DNA of 64,000 nt from an uncultured Oscillospiraceae bacterium (GCA_900549825.1 URQB01000001.1:196943-260942), one strand, 5' to 3'. Positions 40,407-49,973 are shown, counted from the stretch's first letter. A program made the numbers and translations. The notes: a model not told the origin generated them from the sequence alone.

Positions 40407-42011
40407 ATGAGAGTTCTAGAGAGAGAGTATCTGCCGAGAAGCGCATCGCCGGAAGAGGCAGGCGTTTCTTCCGTTGCTGTGGCAGCGTTTATGGAAGATA
40501 TGAAGAAGAGCGGCATCGAAAACCACTCGTTCCTGATACTTCGCCATGGCAAGGTTGCGGCGGAGTGTTTTTTTGCCCCTTTTACAAGGGATACGCCGCA
40601 CGTGATGTATTCCGTCAGCAAGAGTTTCACGTCTACGGCAATCGGCTTCGCCGTGGATGAGGGGTTATTGTCGCTCGATGCAAAGGTAATCGATTTTTTC
40701 CCGGAATACCGCCCTGCTAAGCCGGACGCGAAGCTGGAGCAGATGACCGTGCGCCATCTGCTGACGATGACGAGCGGGAAAAACCCGTCCCTGCTGCTGG
40801 ATAAGACGAAAGACCGCTGGATTAAGGATTTCTTCGATTCCCCCTGGATTTCCGAGCCGGGGGAGATGTTTCTCTATGTCAGTGAAAATATCTATATGCT
40901 CTGTGCGATTCTCGTACGCGTCACGGGCATTTCAGTGACAGAATTTTTAACGCCCCGCCTGTATGAGCCGCTGGGAATTCCCGTCCCCTATTGGGAGACG
41001 GATCACCACGGCGTGGAGGTCGGCGGCTGGGGGCTGATGCTCCCAGTGGAGGATTTTGCGAAATTCACGCTTTGCTACGCGCAAAACGGCGTCTATCAGG
41101 GCAAACAGGTGATCCCCGCCTGGTGGGTGCGGGAAGCGACCTCGATCCATTCCGACAACTCCGCTAACCGCGATCTCGACGCCAGCGCGGGCTATGGCTA
41201 TTGCTTCTGGCAGTGCGGCGGCGCCAAAAATACATATCGTTCGGACGGGATGTTTTCCCAGTTCGGGATCGTCTTCAAGGATTACGATGCCCAGCTGGTT
41301 ATCAACTGTGCCGAGGTCAGCGAGCAGAAAACGCGGGATTGTATCTGGCGGCATTTTCCCGGCGTTTTCCTAAACGGAGGCGAAAAGGCCGCCGTGCCCG
41401 CAGTGGATCTAAAGGCGATGTGCGCTGAAGCGGCGTTGCCGATGCAGCAGGCCTCTTTCCATAGTGAGACAGAAAGGCGAATTGAGGGCAAAACGATCCG
41501 CATGCGCAAAAAAATCCTGCTTAATCTCATCGGGTTCCCGACGAGCGTGCTCCCCTTTGCCGCTACCTATATGACAAAGGACAGGGCCGGCAACATCGAT
41601 CGTATCCGCCTGCATTTTGCTGAAAACGAGTGCACGATGGCCTGGACGGAGGGCGATGAGGAGAATACCGTCGTGTGCGGCATGGATGGCCATTACCGGT
41701 ATGGTCGGATCCGTCTCGGGCAGATCGACTATACGGTGTGCTGTACCGCCGCCTGGAAGGACAGGGAAACGCTGGATATCTGGCTCCGCCCGCTGCAGAC
41801 CATCGCAGTGCGCAAGCTGAATTTTGTCTTCAAGGGCAATAAGGTGCGTATGACACCGCGCACGACGCCTCCGTTGAAGGACATGGCATATAATATTGCG
41901 GAGGGTATTGACGACCTCGTAAAGAACCCGATGCTCAGCAACCTGCTCAAGAAGGCGATGCACCGGGCCTGGCGGATCGTCGAGCCGGTGCATAAGGGCA
42001 GACTGATTTAA
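40407..42011 (+). CDS. Beta-lactamase-fold serine hydrolase
   Basis: The 534-residue protein has a class C/DD-peptidase-like domain with the SxxK motif SVSKSFTS (about residues 67-74), a YVSENIY segment in place of the YxN motif and VRHLLTMTSG. Residues from about 360 form an extra C-terminal beta-rich domain. No signal peptide is visible, so it is cytoplasmic or leaderless. AGAGAGGACA precedes ATG at 40407; the frame extends upstream without support. Esterase or peptidase activity is likelier than drug resistance. Confidence 0.88.
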   Translation: MRVLEREYLPRSASPEEAGVSSVAVAAFMEDMKKSGIENHSFLILRHGKVAAECFFAPFTRDTPHVMYSVSKSFTSTAIGFAVDEGLLSLDAKVIDFFPEYRPAKPDAKLEQMTVRHLLTMTSGKNPSLLLDKTKDRWIKDFFDSPWISEPGEMFLYVSENIYMLCAILVRVTGISVTEFLTPRLYEPLGIPVPYWETDHHGVEVGGWGLMLPVEDFAKFTLCYAQNGVYQGKQVIPAWWVREATSIHSDNSANRDLDASAGYGYCFWQCGGAKNTYRSDGMFSQFGIVFKDYDAQLVINCAEVSEQKTRDCIWRHFPGVFLNGGEKAAVPAVDLKAMCAEAALPMQQASFHSETERRIEGKTIRMRKKILLNLIGFPTSVLPFAATYMTKDRAGNIDRIRLHFAENECTMAWTEGDEENTVVCGMDGHYRYGRIRLGQIDYTVCCTAAWKDRETLDIWLRPLQTIAVRKLNFVFKGNKVRMTPRTTPPLKDMAYNIAEGIDDLVKNPMLSNLLKKAMHRAWRIVEPVHKGRLI

Positions 42012-42218
42012 AACTGCGCTTGAAACTTTGCTCCTTCAGGTCGGGTGGAGCATAGAAAAGGAATTCCTTTTTGCGTTCTTACAAGAAAAGAAGAGAAGGC
42101 AAACCGGTCGCTTTCTGATCCTGCCGGTTCTGGTGGTAGATGTTTTTCATACATTTCAACTTCGGCTTTCTCCGGGATGGCGAAGATGATGCGGCGATAT
42201 TTTGCGGAGGTGCTTTGA

Positions 42219-42938
42219 TTGACGGGTTACCGGATTTTGATGGCGGTATCGATTTTGCTGCTGGCGGGTACTGTTCCCTTTTTTCTGAAGGCCGGATGGC
42301 CCAAAAAAACGAAGAAATCTCTTTTGCTGAAGATGATCTGCTCTACCCTGTTTATCGTGGTGGGGATGCTTTCTGTCTTGCTGTCGGGGAGCTTTTCCCG
42401 TTATGCGGTCTGGATTTTATGCGGCCTTGGGTTTTCCTGGCTGGGAGATTTTTTTCTGCATGTCAGCAGCAGGCTGCATTTCTTCCTGCTCGGCCTGTTC
42501 AGCTTCCTGAGCGCGCATCTTTTTTATGTGGTGGCTTTTTGTACCGCGCTGCGGCAAAACTTCCCCGAGGCTGGTTTCTTCAACCTTTACGAGTGCCTGT
42601 GCATCGCCGCCATAGTGGGGATCGGCGTGGCCGGAGCGCACCGGCTACAGATCCGTCCCGGTCGGGCCAAGGTCCCCGCTTTCCTTTATATATGCGTCCT
42701 GGTTACCATGATGGTCAAGGCGAGTTCGCTCGGCATCCGGTTTCTGGTCGCGGGGACGCCACTCTGCGGTGCGGCGGCGGCTGTGCTGATTGTCGGATCC
42801 CTCTGCTTCGTCCTCTCAGACGCAACCCTTGGCATGCTGAATTTCGGGCCGAAAAAGACCTTCCCGCTCAAGTGTTTTAACATCGGCACCTATTACGCAG
42901 CGCAGGTTTTGCTGGCGAGCACGATTTTATTCTTTTAA
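42219..42938 (+). CDS. YhhN family membrane protein (lysoplasmalogenase-like), copy 1
   Basis: The 239-residue protein has about eight helices and the YhhN marks WLGDFFLH and FVLSDATLGMLNF. Family members include TMEM86 lysoplasmalogenases, which cleave the vinyl ether of lysoplasmalogens; clostridia make plasmalogens. It starts with TTG after GGAGGTG. A second, divergent copy follows 45 bases downstream. Confidence 0.85.
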   Translation: MTGYRILMAVSILLLAGTVPFFLKAGWPKKTKKSLLLKMICSTLFIVVGMLSVLLSGSFSRYAVWILCGLGFSWLGDFFLHVSSRLHFFLLGLFSFLSAHLFYVVAFCTALRQNFPEAGFFNLYECLCIAAIVGIGVAGAHRLQIRPGRAKVPAFLYICVLVTMMVKASSLGIRFLVAGTPLCGAAAAVLIVGSLCFVLSDATLGMLNFGPKKTFPLKCFNIGTYYAAQVLLASTILFF

Positions 42939-42983
42939 CAGCGGAAGCACTGCGTCCATTTTGCCCAAAGGAGAGTCATGTGA

Positions 42984-43718
42984 TTGAATATTCTGCGAAT
43001 TGTCATGTTTGGTGCGATTACGCTGGAGGTCATCTTTGTCCCGATTTTTTTAAAAGTCGAATGGCCTGACCGGAGCTACCGGTCGCTGATCTGCAAGCAG
43101 GTTTGCTCCGCACTGTTTCTGGTGGTGGGCCTGTGCGCCGTCTTCTATGTGAAGAATGATTCCGTTTATGCCTGGCTGGTGCTCAGCGCATTGTTTTGCT
43201 CCTTTCTCGGGGATGCGCTATTGCATTATGAGGCGATTGTCAAAAAGGATGCTTTTTTTCTCTACGGAATGGTTGCTTTTGCCTTTGCCCATATCCTCTA
43301 TCTGGCGGCATACTTCGTTGCGTTCGTCAGGCTGTTCCCCGGCCGGAGCCCGGTAGCGTGGCACGAGATCCTGCTGCTCGCCCTGATCTTGACCGCCGGA
43401 GCCCTTTTGATGAAGCCGATGAAGCTGGATGCCGGGAAGCTGAAAATACCGATGGCCCTCTATGCGGCGCTTTTGGCCGCAATGGTGATCCATGCATGTT
43501 ACCTGGCACTTTCGTGTATGCGCGCAGGGTTCCCGCTGCGCTTCTCGATCCTGTTCCTGCTGGGCGGCGGAGCGCTGCTGTTTGCCATTTCAGACGGTAC
43601 GCTGGCGCTGCTGCACTTTACCGGGCGGAAGAAATATTCGCTACGCTGTCTGAATATTATCACGTATTACGCAGCCCAGTGCATGCTTGCGGCAACGATC
43701 CTCTGCTTTCCTGTCTGA
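42984..43718 (+). CDS. YhhN family membrane protein (lysoplasmalogenase-like), copy 2
   Basis: The 244-residue protein has the same layout as copy 1: the FLKxxWPxxxxxSLxxKxxCSxLFxVVG pattern, FLGDALLHYEAI and FAISDGTLALLHF, ending NIITYYAAQCMLAATIL. The pair clearly arose by tandem duplication. It starts with TTG after AAAGGAGAG. The terminator at 43738-43759 closes the pair. Confidence 0.85.
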   Translation: MNILRIVMFGAITLEVIFVPIFLKVEWPDRSYRSLICKQVCSALFLVVGLCAVFYVKNDSVYAWLVLSALFCSFLGDALLHYEAIVKKDAFFLYGMVAFAFAHILYLAAYFVAFVRLFPGRSPVAWHEILLLALILTAGALLMKPMKLDAGKLKIPMALYAALLAAMVIHACYLALSCMRAGFPLRFSILFLLGGGALLFAISDGTLALLHFTGRKKYSLRCLNIITYYAAQCMLAATILCFPV

Positions 43719-43737
43719 TTCACAGTCCAATTGATTT

Positions 43738-43759
43738 CCGGCTGCAATTTTGCAGCCGG
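43738..43759 (+). terminator. Terminator after the YhhN pair
   Basis: CCGGCTGCA pairs with TGCAGCCGG across a 4-base loop, followed by ATTCTTTCATTTTTAG. Confidence 0.8.
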
Positions 43760-43943
43760 ATTCTTTCATTTTTAGAAGAGAAAAGGAGATAGATTCCTCT
43801 CATTAATATAGAATTTATATTCTGTTTATAATTTTTGCCAAAAGCTATTGACAACAGGCTTTTTTGAATGCTACAGTTAGTATCTAAAAGTGTATTGCCG
43901 TAATAATTGCGGCGAAAATACATCTTTTGAAGGGGGCAAAGTT

Positions 43944-45509
43944 GTGAAAAAATGCAGGAAACTTTTGGTGGTGCTTCTTAGCACCGCGCTGCTGTTAGGC
44001 ATAGCGGCGGTCGGTGCCGGAGCTCTCACCGGCGGAAAACATTGGGTCGGTTCCTGGAGCGCCGGGATGACAGATATCTCTGTTTCGCTTCTGGAGGGAA
44101 AGGAAAACACGGACGGGCTTTCGATCGCCCCGTTTGTGAAAAACATGACGGCCCGGATCCGCTTGACGCCGACGCTCGGCGGCAAGAAGGTGCGGTTTTG
44201 CCTGTCCAATGAAAACGGATCTTCTCCGCTCGTCATCGACGAGGTGAGCATTGCGCGTGCAAAGGGCGATTCCGGCGCTGAGATCGTGGAAGGCAGCAGC
44301 ATCCCTGTGACCTTTAACGGCAACCGCCAGGTCAGCATTCCGGCTGGCGGTACGGTGTACTGCGACCCAGTGGACATGGAGGTGCGCGCGCTGGAGGATC
44401 TCTGCGTCACCTATTATGCGCATGATTTCGGTAAGGTGCGGACGATGGCCCTGTATGGTGCGACGACTTATTTGGCATTTGGCAACCATACGGAGGATCA
44501 GAAGCTCACTGGCATCAAGCTGTCGTTCGGCACACTTGTTTCGGTAGTTCCGCTGCTCAGCGGCCTGGATGTCTATGCGGATGCGGATGCTTATTCCATT
44601 GTGGTCATCGGGGATTCGACAACGAGCAACGATATCCCGAAGCTGCTTGCCAAACGCATCATTGAGGAAACTGGCGAAAACAAGGTCGGCGTATTGCAGA
44701 AATCGATCGTGGGCAATTGCCTGTTAAGCGACGGCGTAGGGCCGACGGGAAGCATCTATGGCAAAGCAATGATTGACCGCTTCCAGAAGGATGCGCTCGA
44801 TCAGCCGGGCGTTAAATATACGCTGGTCAAAATCGGGCTCAACGACGTCCTTCATCCGCGCTGCCACAGCATGATCGGCCTGGCGCCGGAGGCCTCTGTG
44901 GAAGAGCTGGTGGCAGGCTATCAGAGACTGATCGCTATGGCGCATGCGGACGGCGTAAAAATCGTGTTTGCAGAGATGTCCCCCTGGAAGGGATATACCC
45001 GTGACCTGCTGAAAACCGGCCAGGCAGATCTGGAATGGACGCCCGAAACGCAGGAGATGTGTGACCGGCTGACACAGTGGATCCGCACGACGGACCAGTC
45101 GGATGGGGCCATCAACCTCGACTGCCTGAAGGACCCGGACGATCCCACCAAGATGCCGGACCATTTCACCAGCGACGGGGCGCATCTGCTCACGCCCGCC
45201 CAGGAAGCATTTGTGGCCTCTATCGATCTTTCCCTGTTTGGGATCGAGGTGCCGGAGCACCCATCCACCACGGGGGGAACCGTAACGGAGACAGCGGCAC
45301 AGGAGCAGACCACACAGCCGGCTACGGCAGAGCTTACTGTAACACAGAATGAGACACAGGCGACGGACGGCACTGCGGCCACTGAACAAGCCTCGCAGAC
45401 GCAGCAGGCGGAGATTGCCGATACAGGAGATTCTCTCGTGGCGGGCGGGGCAATGCTTGCCACAATGGCGGCATGCGGCCTTTTGATCGTGACCCGCAAG
45501 AAAAAATAA
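43944..45509 (+). CDS. Secreted SGNH-type hydrolase with C-terminal sortase-like tail
   Basis: The 521-residue protein starts with GTG at 43944 (AGGGGG upstream). It has a signal peptide (KKCRKLLVVLLSTALLLGIA) and a beta-rich N-terminal domain. An SGNH/GDSL-like domain follows with VVIGDSTTSND (nucleophile block), KIGLNDVLHPR and a late TSDGAHLL (Asp/His). Then come a Thr/Gln/Ala-rich linker (about 430-490) and a DTGDS-helix-RKKK tail that looks like a non-canonical sortase signal. TTGACA at 43858 with a weak minus-10 suggests a promoter. Confidence 0.85.
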   Translation: MKKCRKLLVVLLSTALLLGIAAVGAGALTGGKHWVGSWSAGMTDISVSLLEGKENTDGLSIAPFVKNMTARIRLTPTLGGKKVRFCLSNENGSSPLVIDEVSIARAKGDSGAEIVEGSSIPVTFNGNRQVSIPAGGTVYCDPVDMEVRALEDLCVTYYAHDFGKVRTMALYGATTYLAFGNHTEDQKLTGIKLSFGTLVSVVPLLSGLDVYADADAYSIVVIGDSTTSNDIPKLLAKRIIEETGENKVGVLQKSIVGNCLLSDGVGPTGSIYGKAMIDRFQKDALDQPGVKYTLVKIGLNDVLHPRCHSMIGLAPEASVEELVAGYQRLIAMAHADGVKIVFAEMSPWKGYTRDLLKTGQADLEWTPETQEMCDRLTQWIRTTDQSDGAINLDCLKDPDDPTKMPDHFTSDGAHLLTPAQEAFVASIDLSLFGIEVPEHPSTTGGTVTETAAQEQTTQPATAELTVTQNETQATDGTAATEQASQTQQAEIADTGDSLVAGGAMLATMAACGLLIVTRKKK

Positions 45510-45530
45510 CCAGTATGTTAAGTTAGCAAA

Positions 45531-45564
45531 ACCTGCCGGTTTTCGTAGCGAAAAGCCGGCGGGT
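45531..45564 (+). terminator. Terminator of the SGNH hydrolase gene
   Basis: ACCTGCCGGTTTTCG-TAG-CGAAAAGCCGGCGGGT forms an almost perfect stem (one mismatch), followed by TTTATTTTT. Confidence 0.8.
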
Positions 45565-45646
45565 TTTATTTTTGTGGAGGGGATTGCTTCCAGCCCAGTA
45601 TGCGATAAACAGCTCTTCAGGCGCCGTGTTTTCGGGCGGTCAAAAA

Positions 45647-45674
45647 GCCGCGGCACCATTCATAGCGCCGCGGC
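45647..45674 (-). terminator. Terminator of the 294-residue hypothetical gene
   Basis: GCCGCGGC at 45647-45654 pairs with GCCGCGGC at 45667-45674. On the minus strand TTTTTG follows. Confidence 0.75.
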
Positions 45675-45704
45675 CTTAAAATTTGATTGATCCGGAAAAA
45701 GCGG

Positions 45705-46589
45705 TCACAGCCCGAGCATCTGGCGGAACATGCCCTTTTCTTTCTGCGCTTTTTTCGGCTTATAGGGGGGCGGATTCTCCAGCTTTTTCTCTGCATGCTT
45801 GCCCGCCGGGGAATTGAGATAGCGGATGACGGCCAGAACCGGCTGAGAGAGCGTCTCGCTCATATATTCCTTTGCGTTTTCTACAAGCTGGGGCTCCGTA
45901 TACATGGCGCCGAGAATGGTCACCGCAATGAGGCTCTGGGTCTCGTTGGTGCCGTCCTCATAGATATCATCCAAGAGGTTAAACAGCTTTTTCATGCGCT
46001 GTTTATCGTTCTGCCGGATCGTCTGCATCGCGGCCGGCGTACCGTACCGGGTAAAAAACTCTTCCGCGAGGAATTCCCCGTATTTTTCAATGTTTGCCTT
46101 ATACATCTCGCGAAGCTCCGGATACATGGTGGTAAATCGGCTTGCGAGCGTGTTCGGATCATAGGCAAGTGCGCCGCTTTTGGCCGCCGATTTGGAAACG
46201 GGCGTCGGCAGCTTTGTCTTTGCAGCGTTGCGCTCCTTTTTTCCGAATTTCTGGCGGATCGTGTCGGAAAATTCGTTCCCGACATAGCGGATGTCTTTAT
46301 CGTCCACCGTAGAAGGATCAAACAGGGAAAGAGAGGCCTGCTTATAGTCCTCATCCGTCGCCTCAGAGGCATTGATATCTGTGCAGAGGAGAAAAATACG
46401 CGCCTCCTTATACTCGATCCGGACTGCGCCCTTGCCCCCCTGGAAGCTAATGCGCAGCTTGTCCGACTGCTCCTCAATAGGAGCCTCATTTTTCCGGACG
46501 TCCAGCGGATAAACCGGCTCGAAACCGTTTTCCTCCAGAACCGGTGCAACGCTCTTAAAAATGAGCGCCAATGCCTCTTTTATTTCCAT
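45705..46589 (-). CDS. Hypothetical cytoplasmic protein
   Basis: The 294-residue protein begins MEIKEALALIFKSVAPVLEE, then a beta-rich region (residues 30-90), a linker and an all-helical C-terminal half (about 150-270), with a basic end (KPKKAQKEKGMFRQM). No membrane segments or known catalytic motifs. GGAGGAG lies about 12 bases before ATG 46589. Single gene with its own terminator. I do not recognise the family. Confidence 0.75.
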   Translation of the reverse strand: MEIKEALALIFKSVAPVLEENGFEPVYPLDVRKNEAPIEEQSDKLRISFQGGKGAVRIEYKEARIFLLCTDINASEATDEDYKQASLSLFDPSTVDDKDIRYVGNEFSDTIRQKFGKKERNAAKTKLPTPVSKSAAKSGALAYDPNTLASRFTTMYPELREMYKANIEKYGEFLAEEFFTRYGTPAAMQTIRQNDKQRMKKLFNLLDDIYEDGTNETQSLIAVTILGAMYTEPQLVENAKEYMSETLSQPVLAVIRYLNSPAGKHAEKKLENPPPYKPKKAQKEKGMFRQMLGL

Positions 46590-46711
46590 GCAGCTGACTC
46601 TCCTCCATTGGAATGCTTTTAATCCCAAAATACTTATTGGCTATTATAGCATAAGAAAAGCGGTTTGTCATCCAATTCTTTTCCGGAGGCCGCCCAATTG
46701 CCTTTTTGCCG

Positions 46712-47755
46712 TTACCGGGTGCCGTTCCGGTTCCGTTTGCCGAGGAAGATCAGCCCCGTTGTGACCCAGCACAGGCCCAGCAGAGTTGCCGCGGTGACCG
46801 ACGTTCCTGTTCCGCCGGTACTGGGGGAATCAATGGCTGTTGTGTCCGCAGGCGTGGAAGAGGGGGCCTGCGTCGTTCCAGACGGGAGGGAAACGCTGGG
46901 CTCCTCAGAGGGCGGCTGTGTTTCTGCAGAGGGTTGTTCCGGCAGAGAAAACCGCCAGATCCCGCTGCGCGTCTGCTCCTGCGTTTCCATCCGAAGCAGA
47001 TGGTCCATTTTCGGGTTATCTGTTTCCGGGATATAGTGGACTGGCAAGAAAACGGAGAATTGGTGCGTTACGTTCAGCGTAATCTCTGTTAGGTAATCCG
47101 GCGCCAGCAGGATGAAACGGTCGCCCTGGCGGAGCGTTGTAACGGCGGTCCCGTCCTCTGACAGGATTTGTACTCCGTTTTCCGGCTGGACGGCAATGCT
47201 GCCCTCCGCCCGGGTTAAAGTGACCGTTTCGGAACGGTAATATCCGCCCTGATGCTGGAAAGAAGGATTTTCCGGGCTGATGGAAACGGGATGCTCCTGC
47301 GGTATCTGGTCTTCGGCAGCCTGCAAAAGCTCCCTCATATATCGGGCTCGAACGCTGTCCTCAGTTGATTCAAAGGGCAAGCCTGCAATATAAAACCAGA
47401 GGGCCTGCTGTGTTACCACACGTGCAAAATCGTCCGATACGCCGTATTTTTTTTGCAGGCCAAGGCCGTCAAGAGGATAGCCGGCATAGAGGATCGCTTC
47501 GGCCCCAGCATCCTCATAGGGTTCCTCCCGGCGGAAAGCGGTGTTTTCGGGCGGAGCGGCATTGATGAACATGCTATATGCCTCTTCTCCGCCGACCGTG
47601 ATGTGGGGGATGGTTCCGGCATCCGGCACGGCTAGCGTCCTGTTTGAGGTGCCGATTACAGTGCCCTGCGCCCGGGCGGGGAATGTAAGAGCCACCGGTA
47701 AGAGCATGAGCAGCCCAATTAATTGAAAAAACTTTCCTTTTTTTTTATTTCGCAT
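46712..47755 (-). CDS. Surface protein with thioester-type domain lacking the Cys, and sortase-like tail
   Basis: The 347-residue protein has a signal peptide (FFQLIGLLMLLPVALTFPARA). An N-terminal domain contains GGEEAYSMFINAAPP and VVTQQALWFYI, the pattern of TQXA/thioester adhesin domains, but Ser stands where the thioester Cys is expected. A beta-sandwich region, a Pro/Ser/Thr-rich stalk (about 275-315) and a SPSTGG-helix-KRNRNGTR cell-wall sorting-like tail follow. It is divergent from the padR operon. Confidence 0.75.
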   Translation of the reverse strand: MRNKKKGKFFQLIGLLMLLPVALTFPARAQGTVIGTSNRTLAVPDAGTIPHITVGGEEAYSMFINAAPPENTAFRREEPYEDAGAEAILYAGYPLDGLGLQKKYGVSDDFARVVTQQALWFYIAGLPFESTEDSVRARYMRELLQAAEDQIPQEHPVSISPENPSFQHQGGYYRSETVTLTRAEGSIAVQPENGVQILSEDGTAVTTLRQGDRFILLAPDYLTEITLNVTHQFSVFLPVHYIPETDNPKMDHLLRMETQEQTRSGIWRFSLPEQPSAETQPPSEEPSVSLPSGTTQAPSSTPADTTAIDSPSTGGTGTSVTAATLLGLCWVTTGLIFLGKRNRNGTR

Positions 47756-47900
47756 GATTCTATCACCATTTTCTTTTTATATCGTCATGGAGCATCTGTT
47801 TCATTCTTTTGATTAGCATATCCACTGTGGAAAGAAGATATTTTTGTGTCGCGCGCGAAATCATTTGGTAATTTTAAAAATTTTATGAATTTTTATCTGC

Positions 47901-47933
47901 TATATTGCAATATACAGTACCAAATGATATATT
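47901..47933 (+). promoter_or_regulatory. Promoter and candidate operator of the padR operon
   Basis: TTGCAA (47905-47910), 17 bases, TATATT (47928-47933). A perfect 14-base palindrome, TATATTGCAATATA (47901-47914), covers the minus-35 box, as expected for PadR autoregulation. Confidence 0.65.
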
Positions 47934-47993
47934 ATAGAAGCGCCGAATGAGGCTTTCCATATTATAACGGCGAATATGAAAGAGGTGAACGGA

Positions 47994-48320
47994 TTGAATG
48001 TGCAATTCAAAAAGGGTGCGCTGGAGCTATGCGTGCTGACCCTGCTGCGCCAGGGCGAAAAATATGGATATGAGCTTGCGGAGGCGATCAGCGGGAAAAT
48101 CTCTATCTCTGAGGGGTCGATTTATCCGATCCTGCGCCGCCTGCGCAACGAGGGTTATTTTGAAGTGACGCTCCGGGAATCTCCGGAAGGGCCGCCGCGA
48201 AAGTATTACCGCCTGACGCAGAAGGGCATCCAGACGCAGGAGGAACTCTATGCGGAGTGGATGGAATTTTCACAGCAGGTCAATCATTTGATTGGAGGGA
48301 TCCAATATGACGAAACATGA
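47994..48320 (+). CDS. PadR family transcriptional regulator
   Basis: The 108-residue protein has the PadR winged HTH: FKKGALELCVLTLLRQG, YGYELAEAI, EGSIYPILRRLRNEGY and PPRKYYRLTQKG. TTG at 47994 fits the ribosome binding site AAGAGGTGAACGG and gives the standard start; an ATG at 47976 is alternative. It overlaps the next gene by 14 bases. PadR proteins of this type repress the envelope operon they head. Confidence 0.92.
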   Translation: MNVQFKKGALELCVLTLLRQGEKYGYELAEAISGKISISEGSIYPILRRLRNEGYFEVTLRESPEGPPRKYYRLTQKGIQTQEELYAEWMEFSQQVNHLIGGIQYDET

Positions 48321-48861
48321 TTTTTTAAACGCACTCTACCGGGCGCTTCTGTATTTGCCGGCCAAAGAGCGGCAGGAGATCATGCAGGATTATGAGGAGC
48401 ATTTTGCCGCGGGCCTTGGAGAGGGTAAGTCGGAGGAAGAAATCTGCCGTGCCCTGGGAGATCCGGAGGAAATTGCCCAGACCTACCTGCAGCAGAGCAA
48501 GGCCGGAGCGGAGGCCTACAGCCAAACGCCCCCGCCGCACCACGTACCGCCGTCGCCCGCAGGAGGGGCTGTGGCCCATCCTTACCCGGCTCCTGCGGAT
48601 AACGGGAACCGGACACTTTTTACGGTGTTATTGATCCTGGATATTATTTTTATCGCTTTGCCTGGCATTCCGGCCGGGCTTGCCCTTGTAGCGGCGGGCG
48701 CGGCAGTATTGATCACGAGCATTGCCGCCGGTATTTTTGCGTCGGCTGCCCTGCTGGCGCTGTTTTTCATATCGCTGGCGGTTGCGCTCGTAAGCGCCGG
48801 TGCGCTGGTGATTCTTCTGATCGTGTGGAGCCTGCGCGCGTGTTACCGGCAGCTTCGCTGA
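48307..48861 (+). CDS. DUF1700 (HAAS) membrane protein
   Basis: The 184-residue protein has an N-terminal helical domain (FLNALYRALLYLPAKERQEIMQDYEEHF, then ALGDPEEIAQTYL), a Pro-rich linker and four C-terminal hydrophobic segments (about 100-180). This is the usual partner of PadR. GGAGGG lies upstream of ATG 48307. It may relay envelope status to the regulator. Confidence 0.88.
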   Translation: MTKHDFLNALYRALLYLPAKERQEIMQDYEEHFAAGLGEGKSEEEICRALGDPEEIAQTYLQQSKAGAEAYSQTPPPHHVPPSPAGGAVAHPYPAPADNGNRTLFTVLLILDIIFIALPGIPAGLALVAAGAAVLITSIAAGIFASAALLALFFISLAVALVSAGALVILLIVWSLRACYRQLR

Positions 48862-48879
48862 GGAAGGGAGGAAGCATTT

Positions 48880-49764
48880 GTGAAAAAAGCATGTATCGCT
48901 CTTACGGTTATTTTTCTACTGTCGTCCCTGCTGGCAGTTTGCTTCGGCGCCGCCATCGGCGCGCGGGAGATCCGCAATATCATAGATGGAAACAGCCGCT
49001 TCAACGATTGGTTCGATTCGATTGAGAGCTGGCACGAGCACTGGAAGGATCGCAGAGAAGCACAGTTTCTTGGAGAAACCCGCACGGACTTCTCCATTGA
49101 TTCCAGCGATCGGGTCAGCCTTTCCTTCGACTTTGCAGATGTGCATGTCCTTCCGTCCCAAGACGGGGCCGCTTATATGCAAGTCCGTTATTATGGAGAA
49201 GATCCGGTGGACGATCTTTCCTCCCTCTCCTATGCGGATCGGGAATCGGGAGAGCTTCGTCTGGGGGTTCGCCTTCCGGGCAAGGATCTGTTTACGGAAA
49301 TTACGGCCGAGATTTATCTCCCTGCGGCAAAGCTTTCTGCTTTCAATGCTCAGGTCAGCGTGGGCCGCCTGACGGTTGAAGAGCTGCAGTTCGGAGAGCT
49401 CTCCTCCTGCGTAAATGTCGGGGATACCTGTGTCAAACGCACCTCGGCCGATACGGCAGAGCTCGTGACCAATACGGGAAATCTCGCCTGGGAGGATGGC
49501 AGCCGGATAGCAAAATCGCTCTCCATGCATGCCGATGTGGGTGATCTCCGGCTCGTATGGCCCACAGATGCCGGATTTCGGCTGCAGTATGAAATCGGCG
49601 CCGGCGACTTTGAGAACCGGTTTGGAGAAGCGGTAACCGAACAATCCGGCTCTCAGCTCGTATCAGCAAAAGGAACGCTCGCCTTTGGAGACGGGAGCCG
49701 GGCGGTGGCTCTGTCCGCCGCGACCGGCGACATCACGCTTGATTCCTTTTCGGATCAGGAATAA
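48880..49764 (+). CDS. DUF4097-type beta-helix envelope protein
   Basis: The 294-residue protein starts with GTG after GGGAGG. It has one N-terminal membrane helix, then repeated short beta strands (SLSFDFADVHVLPS, AFNAQVSVGRLTVEELQFG, ISLSATGD-like units), matching the DUF4097/putative-adhesin beta-helix. Third gene of the padR-DUF1700-DUF4097 operon, a common Firmicute set. Confidence 0.85.
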   Translation: MKKACIALTVIFLLSSLLAVCFGAAIGAREIRNIIDGNSRFNDWFDSIESWHEHWKDRREAQFLGETRTDFSIDSSDRVSLSFDFADVHVLPSQDGAAYMQVRYYGEDPVDDLSSLSYADRESGELRLGVRLPGKDLFTEITAEIYLPAAKLSAFNAQVSVGRLTVEELQFGELSSCVNVGDTCVKRTSADTAELVTNTGNLAWEDGSRIAKSLSMHADVGDLRLVWPTDAGFRLQYEIGAGDFENRFGEAVTEQSGSQLVSAKGTLAFGDGSRAVALSAATGDITLDSFSDQE

Positions 49765-49894
49765 TTGGGAAAATGCTGTTTTAGGATGGATCCCGTCTGT
49801 AATGTTAAATTTTTTCGGGTTCTTCGGTTTGGAATAAACCACAGCGGACAAACATATGTTAGTTAATACGCTGGATACGGCCTTTCCGAAAAGC

Positions 49895-49923
49895 TTGACT
49901 TTTCGGAAGGGCTGCGTTATATT
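49895..49923 (+). promoter_or_regulatory. Promoter of the iron alcohol dehydrogenase gene
   Basis: TTGACT (49895-49900), 17 bases, TATATT (49918-49923). A TTCCGAAAAG/CTTTTCGGAA hairpin with loop CTTGA overlaps the minus-35 box and could be the upstream operon's terminator or an operator. Confidence 0.7.
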
Positions 49924-49973
49924 GCGCTATATATCATCTACATCAACCGCTGTGGGGAAAGAAGGGTATTCAA

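Noticed and set aside
40407..42011. Antibiotic-resistance beta-lactamase
   Set aside because: Only the SxxK motif and fold are shared. There is no signal peptide, and the large C-terminal extension fits esterase/peptidase-like family members.
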